Of a stretch of 32,977 nucleotides of DNA, positions 9,079-16,240 are shown piece after piece. The stretch comes from Desulfobulbus sp. (GTDB lineage: Bacteria; Desulfobacterota; Desulfobulbia; Desulfobulbales; Desulfobulbaceae). The notes beneath the pieces were generated by a model, which saw nothing but the letters and a program-made list of their open reading frames with translations, did not search any database and was not told the DNA's origin. A program made the translations under genes and the position numbers. The stretch covers positions 1 to 32,977 of the forward strand of contig JAQUEZ010000062.1 of the NCBI GenBank assembly GCA_028684915.1, read 5' to 3'. Numbering within the stretch: position 1 is the first letter of the stretch; the number at the start of each line of letters is the position of its first letter.

Positions 9079-9242
9079 AACACCGCAGATTCGGTGCCCC
9101 GTGATCGCTGACGATTTTTCCTCTCGCCTGCTCGACAATTCCGTCGAGTCCCGCAAAGCAAATGTCGATCCGGTTCACAGTCTGTGTAGAGGGGTCTGTG
9201 TTTAATGCGTTGTATTTATTGAGTAAAATTGAAAAATTCGTA

Positions 9243-9259
9243 TTGGCACGGTTGTTGAT
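9243..9259 (+). promoter_or_regulatory. Sigma-54 (-24/-12) promoter
   Basis: TTGGCACG-GTTG-TTGAT matches the consensus TTGGCACG-N4-TTGCW at all positions but one. The -24 GG (9245-9246) is followed after ten bases by the -12 G (9257), the strict spacing for sigma-54. The transcript would begin near 9270, about 65 bases before the secreted DUF1104-like gene. An NtrC-type activator is encoded just beyond that gene. Confidence 0.65.
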
Positions 9260-9334
9260 ATAGTAAAGACAAGCACAAGGTCGAACCCTAACGTGGGGAT
9301 CATTGAACAATCACACAACCAAACGAGGTACACT

Positions 9335-9700
9335 ATGAAATCGATCAAAAAAACACTGGTTATTCTTGGAACGCTGATGCTCGTTGCCACCGCTGCCTGG
9401 GCCGTGGACTATTCCAAGCTGTCCAACGATGAGCTGAGTATGGCCCGTGGCAACATGTACAACGTCAATCAGGATGAGTGGAATGCCTTCCATACCGAAT
9501 GGTGGAAGCGCTTGAGTCAAATGAGCCCGCAAGAGCGGCAGAAATACATGGGCCCCGGCATGATGGGGCGTGGCATGGGAAACGGCCAAGGCAATGGAAT
9601 GGGGAGAGGCATGGGCAAAGGTATGGGACGCGGCAATAACTGCTACCGTCCGTGCTGGGCAAATCCCAACAACCCGAACACTCCGCCTGCACAGCAGTAA
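9335..9700 (+). CDS. Secreted Met/Gly-rich DUF1104-like protein
   Basis: This 121-residue exported protein has a clear signal peptide (KSIKKTLVILGTLMLVATAAWA, cleavage before VDYSK). Residues about 25-70 resemble the DUF1104 helical hairpin (YSKLSNDELSMARGN ... EWWKRLSQMSPQERQKYM). A low-complexity tail of repeated GMG(R/K)G units follows, with about ten Met, ending in NNCYRPCW and a Pro/Asn-rich end. Repeated Met and a Cys pair suggest metal binding, perhaps copper, in the periplasm; that is inference. The start is ATG at 9335 with GAGG six bases upstream. A sigma-54 promoter precedes it and a strong terminator follows, so it is a single-gene transcript likely controlled by the neighbouring two-component system. 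Confidence 0.75.
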   Translation: MKSIKKTLVILGTLMLVATAAWAVDYSKLSNDELSMARGNMYNVNQDEWNAFHTEWWKRLSQMSPQERQKYMGPGMMGRGMGNGQGNGMGRGMGKGMGRGNNCYRPCWANPNNPNTPPAQQ

Positions 9701-9713
9701 TTCAAAGGCAACC

Positions 9714-9751
9714 ACGCCATCAACCTCCTGGGGTTGGTGGCGTTTTTTTTT
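9714..9751 (+). terminator. Rho-independent terminator
   Basis: ACGCCATCAACC pairs with GGTTGGTGGCGT (12 bp with one wobble) and is followed by a run of nine T. It ends the transcript of the secreted Met/Gly-rich protein. Confidence 0.9.
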
Positions 9752-9797
9752 ACGCCGCGATCAAGCTTTCGCTTCCCATCGCTTGGTAGCGCCTATT

Positions 9798-11129
9798 TCA
9801 CTTCTTCAGTATCCCCAACCGTTCCATCTTATACCGCAGTACCCGTTCACTGATCCCCAGGGAGTCTGCTGCCCGTGTTTGCACCCAGTTGTGGTGCTCC
9901 AGAGCGTCGGTGAGTAACTGGCGTTCGATTTCAGCCAGACGCTGGTTAAGATCACCGTTTTCCGCCACCGGTCCTCGGTAGTCACGGATTTCAGCGGGCA
10001 GATCACGTAGGCCGATGCGAGGCGATCTCGCCAGGGTGACGGTTCGCTGGAGAATGTGCTCCAGTTCGCGAATGTTACCGGGATAATGGTACTTGGTGAG
10101 CTGATGCAAAGCCTGGTCATCGAAACGGGTCTGGCATTGATACTTGGCGAGAAGGAAATCGATCAGCGCCGGGATATCCTCTTTACGTTGTCTGAGCGGC
10201 GGAATATCGATGGTGATTACGTTGAGTCGAAAATAGAGATCCTCGCGGAAGCTGCCTTCGGTGGACATTTTTTTCAAGTCGCGATTGGTGGCGGCAACAA
10301 TGCGCACATCAACCGGCAGCTGTTGTTCGCCGCCGACCCGGGTAATGGTTTTCTCCTGCAAAGCTCGCAAAAGCTTTGCCTGCACACCCTGGGGCAACTC
10401 GCCCACCTCATCAAGGAAAAGCGTGCCCTGGTTGGCCTGTTCGAACACGCCACGCCTGCGGTTGGCCGCTCCGGTGAAAGCGCCTTTTTCGTGACCGAAG
10501 AGCTCGGATTCAAACAGCCCTTCGGGAACAGCGGCACAGTTGAGCGGAATAAAAGGTTTATCTTTGCGTGGGCTGAGTTGGTGGATCAGGCGGGCGACCA
10601 GTTCCTTGCCGGTACCGGTCTCGCCCTGGATGAGTACGGTCCAGGGGCTAGGGGCAGCCCGCAGGGCGAGTGAGAGTACCTGCTGCATGGCCGCGCTGGT
10701 AGCGATCATCCGCACCGGCAAAGCCCCGACGTCAATCGATTCCTCCACGTGGGCCACATCTTCGCTGATAAAGAGCTGTTCTTCAATTAGGCGGATTTTG
10801 CTGAGCAATACCTCAAGATCAATAGGTTTCTCGAGGAAATCATCTGCTCCAAGCTGCATCACTTTAACCGCAGTATCCACGGCACCGTACGCGGTGATCA
10901 TCATCACTCGAGCCAACGGGTTGATCGCCTTGATTTTCTCCAAGACCTCATCGCCCTGCAGATCGGGCATCTTGTGGTCAAGAAGGGTCAGGTCAATGGG
11001 CTGGCGGAGGAAAAGGTCAATGGCTTCCTGGCCGCTTGCAGCCTCAATAACCTCAAACCCTTGTTTTTTGAGGAAACCGCCGAGTAGGTTGCGTTGTAAA
11101 GATTCATCGTCAACTATGAGAATCCTCAT
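9798..11129 (-). CDS. NtrC-family sigma-54 response regulator (ZraR/HydG-like)
   Basis: This 443-residue DNA-binding activator has three domains. Residues 1-115 are a receiver with acidic residues D7/D8, phospho-acceptor D51 (LLDHKMP) and a conserved KP at about 103. Residues about 145-370 are a sigma-54-interaction AAA+ domain with Walker A GETGTGKE and the GAFTGA loop that contacts sigma-54. Residues about 400-440 are a Fis-type helix-turn-helix (TRAADSLGISERVLRYKM). The ATG overlaps the kinase stop by four bases, so the two are coupled. It most resembles the metal/envelope-stress regulators ZraR/HydG. Likely targets are the two sigma-54 promoter candidates in this window, upstream of 9335 and of 13873; this is inferred. 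Confidence 0.93.
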   Translation of the reverse strand: MRILIVDDESLQRNLLGGFLKKQGFEVIEAASGQEAIDLFLRQPIDLTLLDHKMPDLQGDEVLEKIKAINPLARVMMITAYGAVDTAVKVMQLGADDFLEKPIDLEVLLSKIRLIEEQLFISEDVAHVEESIDVGALPVRMIATSAAMQQVLSLALRAAPSPWTVLIQGETGTGKELVARLIHQLSPRKDKPFIPLNCAAVPEGLFESELFGHEKGAFTGAANRRRGVFEQANQGTLFLDEVGELPQGVQAKLLRALQEKTITRVGGEQQLPVDVRIVAATNRDLKKMSTEGSFREDLYFRLNVITIDIPPLRQRKEDIPALIDFLLAKYQCQTRFDDQALHQLTKYHYPGNIRELEHILQRTVTLARSPRIGLRDLPAEIRDYRGPVAENGDLNQRLAEIERQLLTDALEHHNWVQTRAADSLGISERVLRYKMERLGILKK

Positions 11130-12709
11130 GCTTGTTCTCCTCGTGAGGTCGTCGTTGGCGGGGTGAGGGGAAGGGTGATGCGGACGCTCAGTTGCTGCTG
11201 CTCGGAATCGGCCTTCAATTGCAGTTCTCCTCCGTGAGCCTCGGCAATCTTACGGCATAGGGCCAAGCCCAAGCCGGTTCCCCTGGTTTTGGTGGTGAAA
11301 TAGGGCTCTCCAAGACGTAGGCTTTCCTCGGGGCCTAACCTGTAGCCGCCATTGGTCATTGCGAGTTGCCAGGTGTCGGCGACTTTGCGGCATGCAAGGT
11401 GAATAAAACCACCCTCGGGCTGGGCCTCAATTGCATTTCGTAAAAGATTTTCCACCAGTTCGGCCACCAGATCGCGATCAGCTGCCAGGTGCATTTCGCC
11501 GTTATTGACTAGCTCGAACTCAATCTTTTGTTCAACCATCTGCTGACGATACAAAGAGAGGACGCGGTTAACCAGTTTAAGGGGATCAATCGTCATCATC
11601 CTGGGCACAAGCGGACGGGTGAATCGTTGCAGTTCGGTGATGATTAGGCCGGCCCTACGGACCGCCTCTTTCATGGCGGAAACCAACTGCTGTTGTTCTG
11701 CGTTAAGAGTAGGCGATTCCAGGCTGAGGCGCTGGAGCCCCATGTTGAGCGCGTTTAGTGGGTTGCGCACCTCGTGGGCTATGGTGGCTGTGGCTCGTCC
11801 TAAGGCAGCGGCTTCGTGCTCTCTAGCCAACAGCCGCTCGAAGTTTCGTGTTTGTCGCAGGTCGCGTTGCTGGTATCGGTAGAGCAACCAGGAAAAGAAA
11901 AGGCCGAGCCCTAGAAGGAGGGCGGTGAAAAGGAAGAATTGCCGCTGCAGCTGGCTTAGCCGGCTGAAATGGTTGGCGGCATCCAGGCCAACGACGAGCA
12001 GCCCCTTGGAGGTGGAGAGCCGCGCCTCAGCAGTCATCTCGCCTTGATCATTTAAGAGCCGCACCGGGTCGGTGTCGTTTTTTTCTCCGTCTGCCTCCAT
12101 CCGGACATAGTGGATGCCGGGGAGTTGGGAGAGGTTGGCCAAAAGCACGGGCAGGGCGGTTTTTTGCCGTAGGCCGAGGATTGCATGGGCATCCATGCCC
12201 ACGAGGATGCAGCGGATATCAGCGGTTTTTCCCGGAAAGGCGTAGAGTACGGTCTGTCCGTTTTGGTCGTAGAGCAGCTGGTCTGCCTGGTGCTCGCAGT
12301 CCGGTAGTTGCTTAAACCATTTTTCCGGGCCACTGGTTGTGCTGCCGCCACTATTGATCACGGTCAGGCCAAGCAGGCCGGTTTCTCGGGCAAGGGCCGC
12401 GAGTTCATCGCTCTGCAGAGGATCGATACCGTTGAGGTAGGCGACAAATCGGGCTTTGTCGCGGAGAAAAGTGGTGGTCAGGGTGTCAAGGGTGGTCCCG
12501 ACCAGATCGCCATAGGCCAGGTTTTCCTCGATGATGGCGGCCATCATCCGGGTGCGGCTGAGGGTGTTGCGGTGGAGATCTTGGTTCATAGCCATGATCT
12601 GCCAGGAAAAAACAGCGATGACCAGCGCAATGAGCAGGCCGAAGCCAAGCAGATTCATTGCCCAGGAGGGCAGGGTGCGTTTGCCCTGCCTCAAGGCTGC
12701 TTGTTCCAC
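11126..12709 (-). CDS. Membrane sensor histidine kinase (ZraS/HydH-like)
   Basis: This 527-residue inner-membrane kinase pairs with the downstream activator. Transmembrane helix 1 is at about 20-39 and helix 2 at about 258-277. Between them is a roughly 215-residue periplasmic sensor region. The HisKA helix carries phospho-acceptor His312 (IAHEVRNPLN). The HATPase_c domain has ENLLRNAIEAQ, GEPYFTTKTRGTGLGLALC and a C-terminal KADSEQQQLSVRITLPL. There is no PAS or HAMP obvious by eye. The start is GTG at 12709, supported by GGAGAG seven bases upstream; the longer frame to 12832 adds an implausible Arg-rich shadow of the preceding gene. It overlaps that gene by 19 bases. The ligand is unknown; the Met- and His-bearing secreted partners suggest metal or envelope stress. 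Confidence 0.92.
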   Translation of the reverse strand: MEQAALRQGKRTLPSWAMNLLGFGLLIALVIAVFSWQIMAMNQDLHRNTLSRTRMMAAIIEENLAYGDLVGTTLDTLTTTFLRDKARFVAYLNGIDPLQSDELAALARETGLLGLTVINSGGSTTSGPEKWFKQLPDCEHQADQLLYDQNGQTVLYAFPGKTADIRCILVGMDAHAILGLRQKTALPVLLANLSQLPGIHYVRMEADGEKNDTDPVRLLNDQGEMTAEARLSTSKGLLVVGLDAANHFSRLSQLQRQFFLFTALLLGLGLFFSWLLYRYQQRDLRQTRNFERLLAREHEAAALGRATATIAHEVRNPLNALNMGLQRLSLESPTLNAEQQQLVSAMKEAVRRAGLIITELQRFTRPLVPRMMTIDPLKLVNRVLSLYRQQMVEQKIEFELVNNGEMHLAADRDLVAELVENLLRNAIEAQPEGGFIHLACRKVADTWQLAMTNGGYRLGPEESLRLGEPYFTTKTRGTGLGLALCRKIAEAHGGELQLKADSEQQQLSVRITLPLTPPTTTSRGEQA

Positions 12710-13062
12710 TGTTGCTCTCCATAGGGGCAGGGAGAATGGGCGCCGCGCATGGCGCCTGGTCCCATGCCTCGTCCACCTCCTCTGCCGCCTCCACGGCCGT
12801 TGCCGTGCCCTCCGCCGTATCCGCGTCGGCACATACCCAGGCGGGCACGCGCTCCGGTGGGATCTTGGCCGTAGCGTTGGCGGAGCGCTTGCAGTTCCTC
12901 TGCACTTTGCGCGGTGGGATTGGCTGGCTGCTCAACCTTGTCCTCCGGGGACGTTGCCGCCGGTTGCTTGACATCCTCATTTGCCCGCAGCGCCAGCGGC
13001 GAGAACAGCAAGGCGGAGAGCAGGAAAAAAAGGAGAGGGTTAGGGCGTATGAACGGCTTCAT
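12691..13062 (-). CDS. Secreted Gly/Arg-rich small protein
   Basis: This 123-residue protein has a signal peptide (PLLFFLLSALLFSPLALRA, cleavage near NEDVKQ). A Pro/Ala/Glu-rich linker follows, then a short helix (SAEELQALRQRYG). The tail is low in complexity: GMCRRGYGGGHGNGRGGG, then GGGRGMGPGAMRGAHSPCPYG. Two Cys, two His and several Met in the tail could bind metal. No family is recognised, but the plan (signal peptide, short helix, Gly-rich tail with Cys) parallels the secreted protein at 9335. Both ends overlap neighbours (23 bases with the upstream gene, 19 with the kinase), so it belongs to the same operon and may be the sensed or accessory periplasmic factor of the kinase, as ZraP is for ZraS. 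That role is inferred. Confidence 0.7.
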   Translation of the reverse strand: MKPFIRPNPLLFFLLSALLFSPLALRANEDVKQPAATSPEDKVEQPANPTAQSAEELQALRQRYGQDPTGARARLGMCRRGYGGGHGNGRGGGRGGGRGMGPGAMRGAHSPCPYGEQQWNKQP

Positions 13063-13873
13063 AAATTAACTCGTAGAGACTGTGGGGATCGATGTTATGG
13101 GCAGCGGCGATTTCTTTTAAAGACTGGTCGGGCGCAGCCTTGATCCCTTTGATGGCCATTGCCGTCAATACCTGTTGCTGATCAAGACCATACTGACGGC
13201 AAAGTTCGGTCAATGTGGTGTGGCCCATGCCTGCTTTTGGTTGCTCCGGCAGGGTCGGCGTTTGTTCTGGGCTAGCGGTGCTGCCCTGCATGGCATCATA
13301 CACCGCTTTGGGTGTCAGGCCGTTGGCTTTGGCAACGGCGAGGATGCTCTGCTCGGGACCGGTAACCTGGATCCCGGCTTTGTTTAAATTCGCCAGCATC
13401 ACCGTCAGATCAAGACCGGTGCGCTTGGCAAAAAGTTGCAGCGGAGAGAGTTCGGCGTGGCCGTAGGGTGGCTCACCATATTGGATCGCTGCTGCTTCCT
13501 TGAACGAATGACCAAAGTCGAGAATGGATTGAAAGGGAGGCACCTGGAACAGGGTTCCGGCCACCACCACCAGATTGATCAAAAAAGCAATGATCATTCC
13601 CGGAGCCAGCAGCTGAACCTGTTTGGCCCTATTTTTAAGATAACTCACAATCGGCTTCCAGTTGTAGAGCAGATGCAGCACCCCTGCAGCAAGAAAAAGA
13701 AAACCGCTGTTGGTGTGGATACCGCCCCACTGGGTTTTACTTAACCCCAGCCAGCGCCAGTCCGACCAGTATGCTACCCGACCTTCCGGGACCACATACA
13801 GTACCAAGCTGGTCAGAATCAGGAGGGCAAACGAGAGCAGCAGGGTTAGGGAAGTGATTTTGCGCATGGTCAC
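13040..13873 (-). CDS. DUF4405-type membrane protein with two C-terminal helical repeats
   Basis: This protein of about 277 residues is the first gene of the four-gene operon. The N-terminal half has three to four membrane helices. GGIHTNSGFLFLAAGVLHLLYNWKP has two His (about 53 and 67) placed like the heme ligands of cytochrome b561-type DUF4405 proteins. The C-terminal half holds two related repeats of about 53 residues (about 142-196 and 218-271). Both read LxxLxxLAKxxGLD...VL..L...GI....PDQSIxxIA...GL.P..LY, and a Pro/Glu linker separates them. The start chosen is GTG at 13873 (AGGAG seven bases upstream); ATG at 13867 is possible. A membrane redox or heme role with a sensing appendage is inferred. 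A sigma-54-like promoter lies about 50 bases upstream. Confidence 0.75.
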   Translation of the reverse strand: MTMRKITSLTLLLSFALLILTSLVLYVVPEGRVAYWSDWRWLGLSKTQWGGIHTNSGFLFLAAGVLHLLYNWKPIVSYLKNRAKQVQLLAPGMIIAFLINLVVVAGTLFQVPPFQSILDFGHSFKEAAAIQYGEPPYGHAELSPLQLFAKRTGLDLTVMLANLNKAGIQVTGPEQSILAVAKANGLTPKAVYDAMQGSTASPEQTPTLPEQPKAGMGHTTLTELCRQYGLDQQQVLTAMAIKGIKAAPDQSLKEIAAAHNIDPHSLYELIYEAVHTP

Positions 13874-13920
13874 GGTGGGTCTCCTGGGAATCAAGGGATA
13901 GGGGCTTATTCAACTACAAT

Positions 13921-13940
13921 TAAGCAGTATACATGCCGAA
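13921..13940 (-). promoter_or_regulatory. Possible sigma-54 promoter of the kinase operon
   Basis: On the minus strand, TCGGCATG-TATA-CTGCTTAA keeps the invariant -24 GG (13937-13936) and -12 GC (13925-13924) with exactly ten bases between. It differs from consensus at flanking positions (CGGCATG for TGGCACG, CTGC for TTGC). The -12 element is 51 bases before the GTG of the membrane protein, a suitable distance. It is weaker than the site at 9243. Confidence 0.45.
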
Positions 13941-13984
13941 TGATGATGTGCTCGTGAAAAATCGAATAATGAGAGTCGTAGAAA

Positions 13985-14165
13985 GGAAATACAATCAATT
14001 GTGATGGCGACGTAAAAACTTCGATCTCCTGCGTCGCAGCGTTTTTCCGGGCACTCGGCATACCTGATGTATGCCTTCGCGCCCCCAAAAAACACTATTC
14101 CTTGTATATTTTTGTTTTCACTTAGCCATCTCTTAGAGTGTGATGGACTTTTTACGAGTCCATCA
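13985..14165. repeat. Non-coding block with two perfect dyads
   Basis: GGCATAC-CTGAT-GTATGCC (14057-14075) and TGATGGACT (14141-14149) with AGTCCATCA (14157-14165) are perfect inverted repeats. From memory, blocks with this wording (CTTCGATCTCCTGCGTCGCAG ... GCATACCTGATGTATGC ... GGACTTTTTACGAGTCC) recur between genes in Desulfobacterota. I therefore suspect a dispersed repeat, though only one copy is visible here. The 14057 dyad could alternatively be an activator site for the operon at 13873. No gene is seen between 13874 and 14481. Confidence 0.45.
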
Positions 14166-14362
14166 ATCGTACCCCCATCAAATGTTGTTTTCGTGATTTG
14201 TTGCGCTCTCGATAAAATATTTCTGTTGAGGGCTTAGCTCGGGGCCGACCAGTTGGCCGTCTGTGGCAAGACGATTTCTCACAAGATATGGTCCTTTTCG
14301 ACAATTATGTCGAGCCGAGAGACGGGATCGTCGAGTTCCTGCTGACCAAGGCAAGGATAGGC

Positions 14363-14391
14363 TTGAAAAGAACCGCAGATTTCCCTATAAC
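14363..14391 (+). promoter_or_regulatory. Sigma-70-type promoter
   Basis: TTGAAA (14363-14368), a 17-base spacer and TATAAC (14386-14391) match the -35/-10 consensus well. Transcription would begin near 14398, about 85 bases before the rhodanese-ferritin gene. It may also drive the DsrC-like genes that follow. Confidence 0.6.
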
Positions 14392-14481
14392 CAGGCAGGT
14401 GAACACAATAATTTTTCCACAAGCAATGTACTTGCACTCCATCAAGGAATGCCATCACCGAACCAAAATGAGGGAGGCGGG

Positions 14482-15309
14482 ATGAAGGAAGCCTATCAGG
14501 ATATCAGTGTGGATCGTCTGCACGAGTACATGGCCAGACGACAGGAGAGCGATTATGTGCTCATCGATGTTCGCCAGCCCGATGAGTATGCCCAGGGGCA
14601 TATTCCGGGATCAGTGTTGATCCCCTTGGCCCAGGTGTCGGAACGGTTGCATGAGTTGCCGGTGGACAAGGATGTGGTGGTCTATTGCCGTTCGGGACAT
14701 CGATCCAAGGCAGCAGCCCTTTTTATTGCCTCTCGGCCCTATGTGGCGGCAACGGTGTTCAACATGGTCGGCGGCATCCTTGCCTGGAACGGACATCTTC
14801 TCCCGGCGGTGCCGAATCTGAAGGTGTTTGATCTTGAGGGGTCTGACCAGGCGGTGCTTTACCGGGCCATGGATGTTGAGAAGGGGGCGGATCGTTTTTA
14901 TACCGCTCTGCGCGAGCGCTACCAGTCGGTTGCCTGGGCAGAGAGCCTGACCGCCCTGGCCGGAGCTGAGGAGGCGCATGCCCAACTGATTTATCAGCAA
15001 TGGGCCACCGGGGAAACCGATCCGCCTTCTTTTGCCGCAGTGTATGCAGGGCTTGCCGGCGACATCGTTGAAGGCGGTTATACCTGTGCGGCACTTCTAG
15101 CCAGCCTTGAAGAGCAACCGCTTGAGCCCTGCCGTTCCACTCTGGAGATGGCGCTCACCGTGGAATATTCAGCCTATGATCTTTCGCGCAATATTGCCCA
15201 TCGCTTTCAGGGGGGGCCTCTTGAGAAGATGTTCAACTCAATTGCCGAAGCGGAAAAAGAACATATGCGGCTGGCTGCCCAGGCACTGGCGCTTTGTCCG
15301 GGACAATAA
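14482..15309 (+). CDS. Rhodanese domain-ferritin-like (rubrerythrin) fusion protein
   Basis: This 275-residue cytosolic protein has two domains. Residues 1-105 are a rhodanese with DVRQPDEYAQGHIPGS and the active-site loop YCRSGHRS, where Cys69 would carry a persulfide. Residues about 118-275 are a four-helix ferritin-like domain. Two E-x-x-H metal motifs (GAEEAHAQL and EAEKEHMRL) and further Glu residues in VEKGADRFY and VEYSAYDL suit a diiron site. No rubredoxin domain is present. The pairing suggests sulfane-sulfur handling coupled to peroxide or oxygen defence. The start is ATG at 14482 with GGGAGG just upstream; the frame open from 14263 contains the promoter and is not coding. The next genes encode DsrC-like proteins, typical sulfur-carrier partners of rhodaneses. 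Confidence 0.88.
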   Translation: MKEAYQDISVDRLHEYMARRQESDYVLIDVRQPDEYAQGHIPGSVLIPLAQVSERLHELPVDKDVVVYCRSGHRSKAAALFIASRPYVAATVFNMVGGILAWNGHLLPAVPNLKVFDLEGSDQAVLYRAMDVEKGADRFYTALRERYQSVAWAESLTALAGAEEAHAQLIYQQWATGETDPPSFAAVYAGLAGDIVEGGYTCAALLASLEEQPLEPCRSTLEMALTVEYSAYDLSRNIAHRFQGGPLEKMFNSIAEAEKEHMRLAAQALALCPGQ

Positions 15310-15354
15310 GAGATTTCTTGCGGGAAATCAGTGGTAATGGTACGGTTTTTTTAA

Positions 15355-15375
15355 TGGATCAAAGGGTTTGGTCCA
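15355..15375. other. Hairpin between rhodanese and DsrC-like genes
   Basis: TGGATCAAA pairs with TTTGGTCCA (nine bp, one wobble) around a GGG loop. A T-run precedes rather than follows it, so it is not a plus-strand terminator. It could attenuate or stabilise a read-through transcript. Confidence 0.35.
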
Positions 15376-15471
15376 TGTAAACGTTTTTCCGGTGCGTCTC
15401 TGGCCGGGGGGAGCTGTCGACGAGCAAAGGGAAAGCAATGATCATTCTTGAGCCTATTCAAGGAGGGTTGT

Positions 15472-16134
15472 ATGCAGCACTTTTCGCACAAGAACATCAC
15501 CTATCAGGTCGACGAACAAGGGTTTTTACTCAATGAGAAATTTTGGGACAGCAACTTTGCAGAGGGGGTAGCAAAAGAGAGCGGAATCGATGAACTGACC
15601 ACAGAACATTGGGATGCCATCCAGCACCTGCGTGAACTCTTTGCAGAGTCCGGGCGTTGTCCCACCATCTTTGCCGTATGCAAGGTGACGGGATTGCGGC
15701 CGCGGGAAATGAAACAACTTTTTCCCACCGGGTATCACCGCGGTCTTTGCCGCATGGCCGGGGTGCACTATCGGACGTATCGGTTGTCAGGAAACGACCA
15801 CCTGCGTGAGATGACCGAGGATTTGGAAGCCATCTCCGGAGATAAACACTATCAGGTGGATGCGCGTGGTTTTCTCGTGGATCCTGCCACCTGGGATGAG
15901 CATTATGCCCTCCACCGGGCTCTTGATATGCGCCTGCCCAAGGGACAACTTTCCGACGAACATTGGAAGGTTATCCACTTTCTGCGGGCATTTTTCTGGG
16001 AAACGAAGCGGATACCCACCATTTATGAAACCTGCGAGCGCTGCCGACTGGATCTGGATCAGTTGGAGGCCTTGTTCCCGGACGGTTACCATCGCGGAGC
16101 CGTCAAAATCGCAGGGCTGCGGTTTGTGAATTAA
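15472..16134 (+). CDS. Tandem double-domain DsrC/TusE-like protein (copy A)
   Basis: This 220-residue protein holds two DsrC/TusE-like domains. Domain 1 (about 8-101) has YQVDEQGFLL, the FWDSNFAEGVAKESGI helix, LTTEHWDAIQHLRELF and LFPTGYHRGLCRMAG. Domain 2 (about 125-220) has YQVDARGFLVDPATW, LSDEHWKVIHFLRAFF and LFPDGYHRGAVKIAG. DsrC carries sulfur on two Cys of a flexible C-terminal arm (GxCRxAGLPKPxGCV). Here only the first equivalent survives in domain 1 (Cys93), it is Val211 in domain 2, and the arm with the penultimate Cys is missing from both. Other Cys are 63, 70, 188 and 191, the last two forming CxxC. A perfect AGGAGG lies five bases before the ATG. Family membership is clear. Classical DsrC chemistry is unlikely; a sulfur-linked binding or regulatory role is inferred. 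Confidence 0.85.
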   Translation: MQHFSHKNITYQVDEQGFLLNEKFWDSNFAEGVAKESGIDELTTEHWDAIQHLRELFAESGRCPTIFAVCKVTGLRPREMKQLFPTGYHRGLCRMAGVHYRTYRLSGNDHLREMTEDLEAISGDKHYQVDARGFLVDPATWDEHYALHRALDMRLPKGQLSDEHWKVIHFLRAFFWETKRIPTIYETCERCRLDLDQLEALFPDGYHRGAVKIAGLRFVN

Positions 16135-16240
16135 GAAGTTGGACGTTGCAGAAGAAGCAAGGAAAAACGGAACACAACCGCCGGCATGGATTGCGATCAT
16201 CGCCGCAGGTCGGCGGCAATCATTAGGGGAGCAAAACGAT

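Noticed and set aside
8966..9310. 114-codon minus-strand open frame upstream of the secreted protein gene
   Set aside because: It overlaps the sigma-54 promoter and the nested dyad and shows no family resemblance or convincing start, so a chance frame is more likely.
12710..12832. 41-codon Arg-rich N-terminal extension of the sensor kinase
   Set aside because: It is an out-of-frame shadow of the Gly-rich upstream gene; GTG at 12709 has a proper ribosome-binding site.
14263..14481. 73-codon N-terminal extension of the rhodanese-ferritin protein
   Set aside because: It contains a good sigma-70 promoter and is Arg-rich and unconserved. The ATG at 14482 has a strong ribosome-binding site and matches the domain start.
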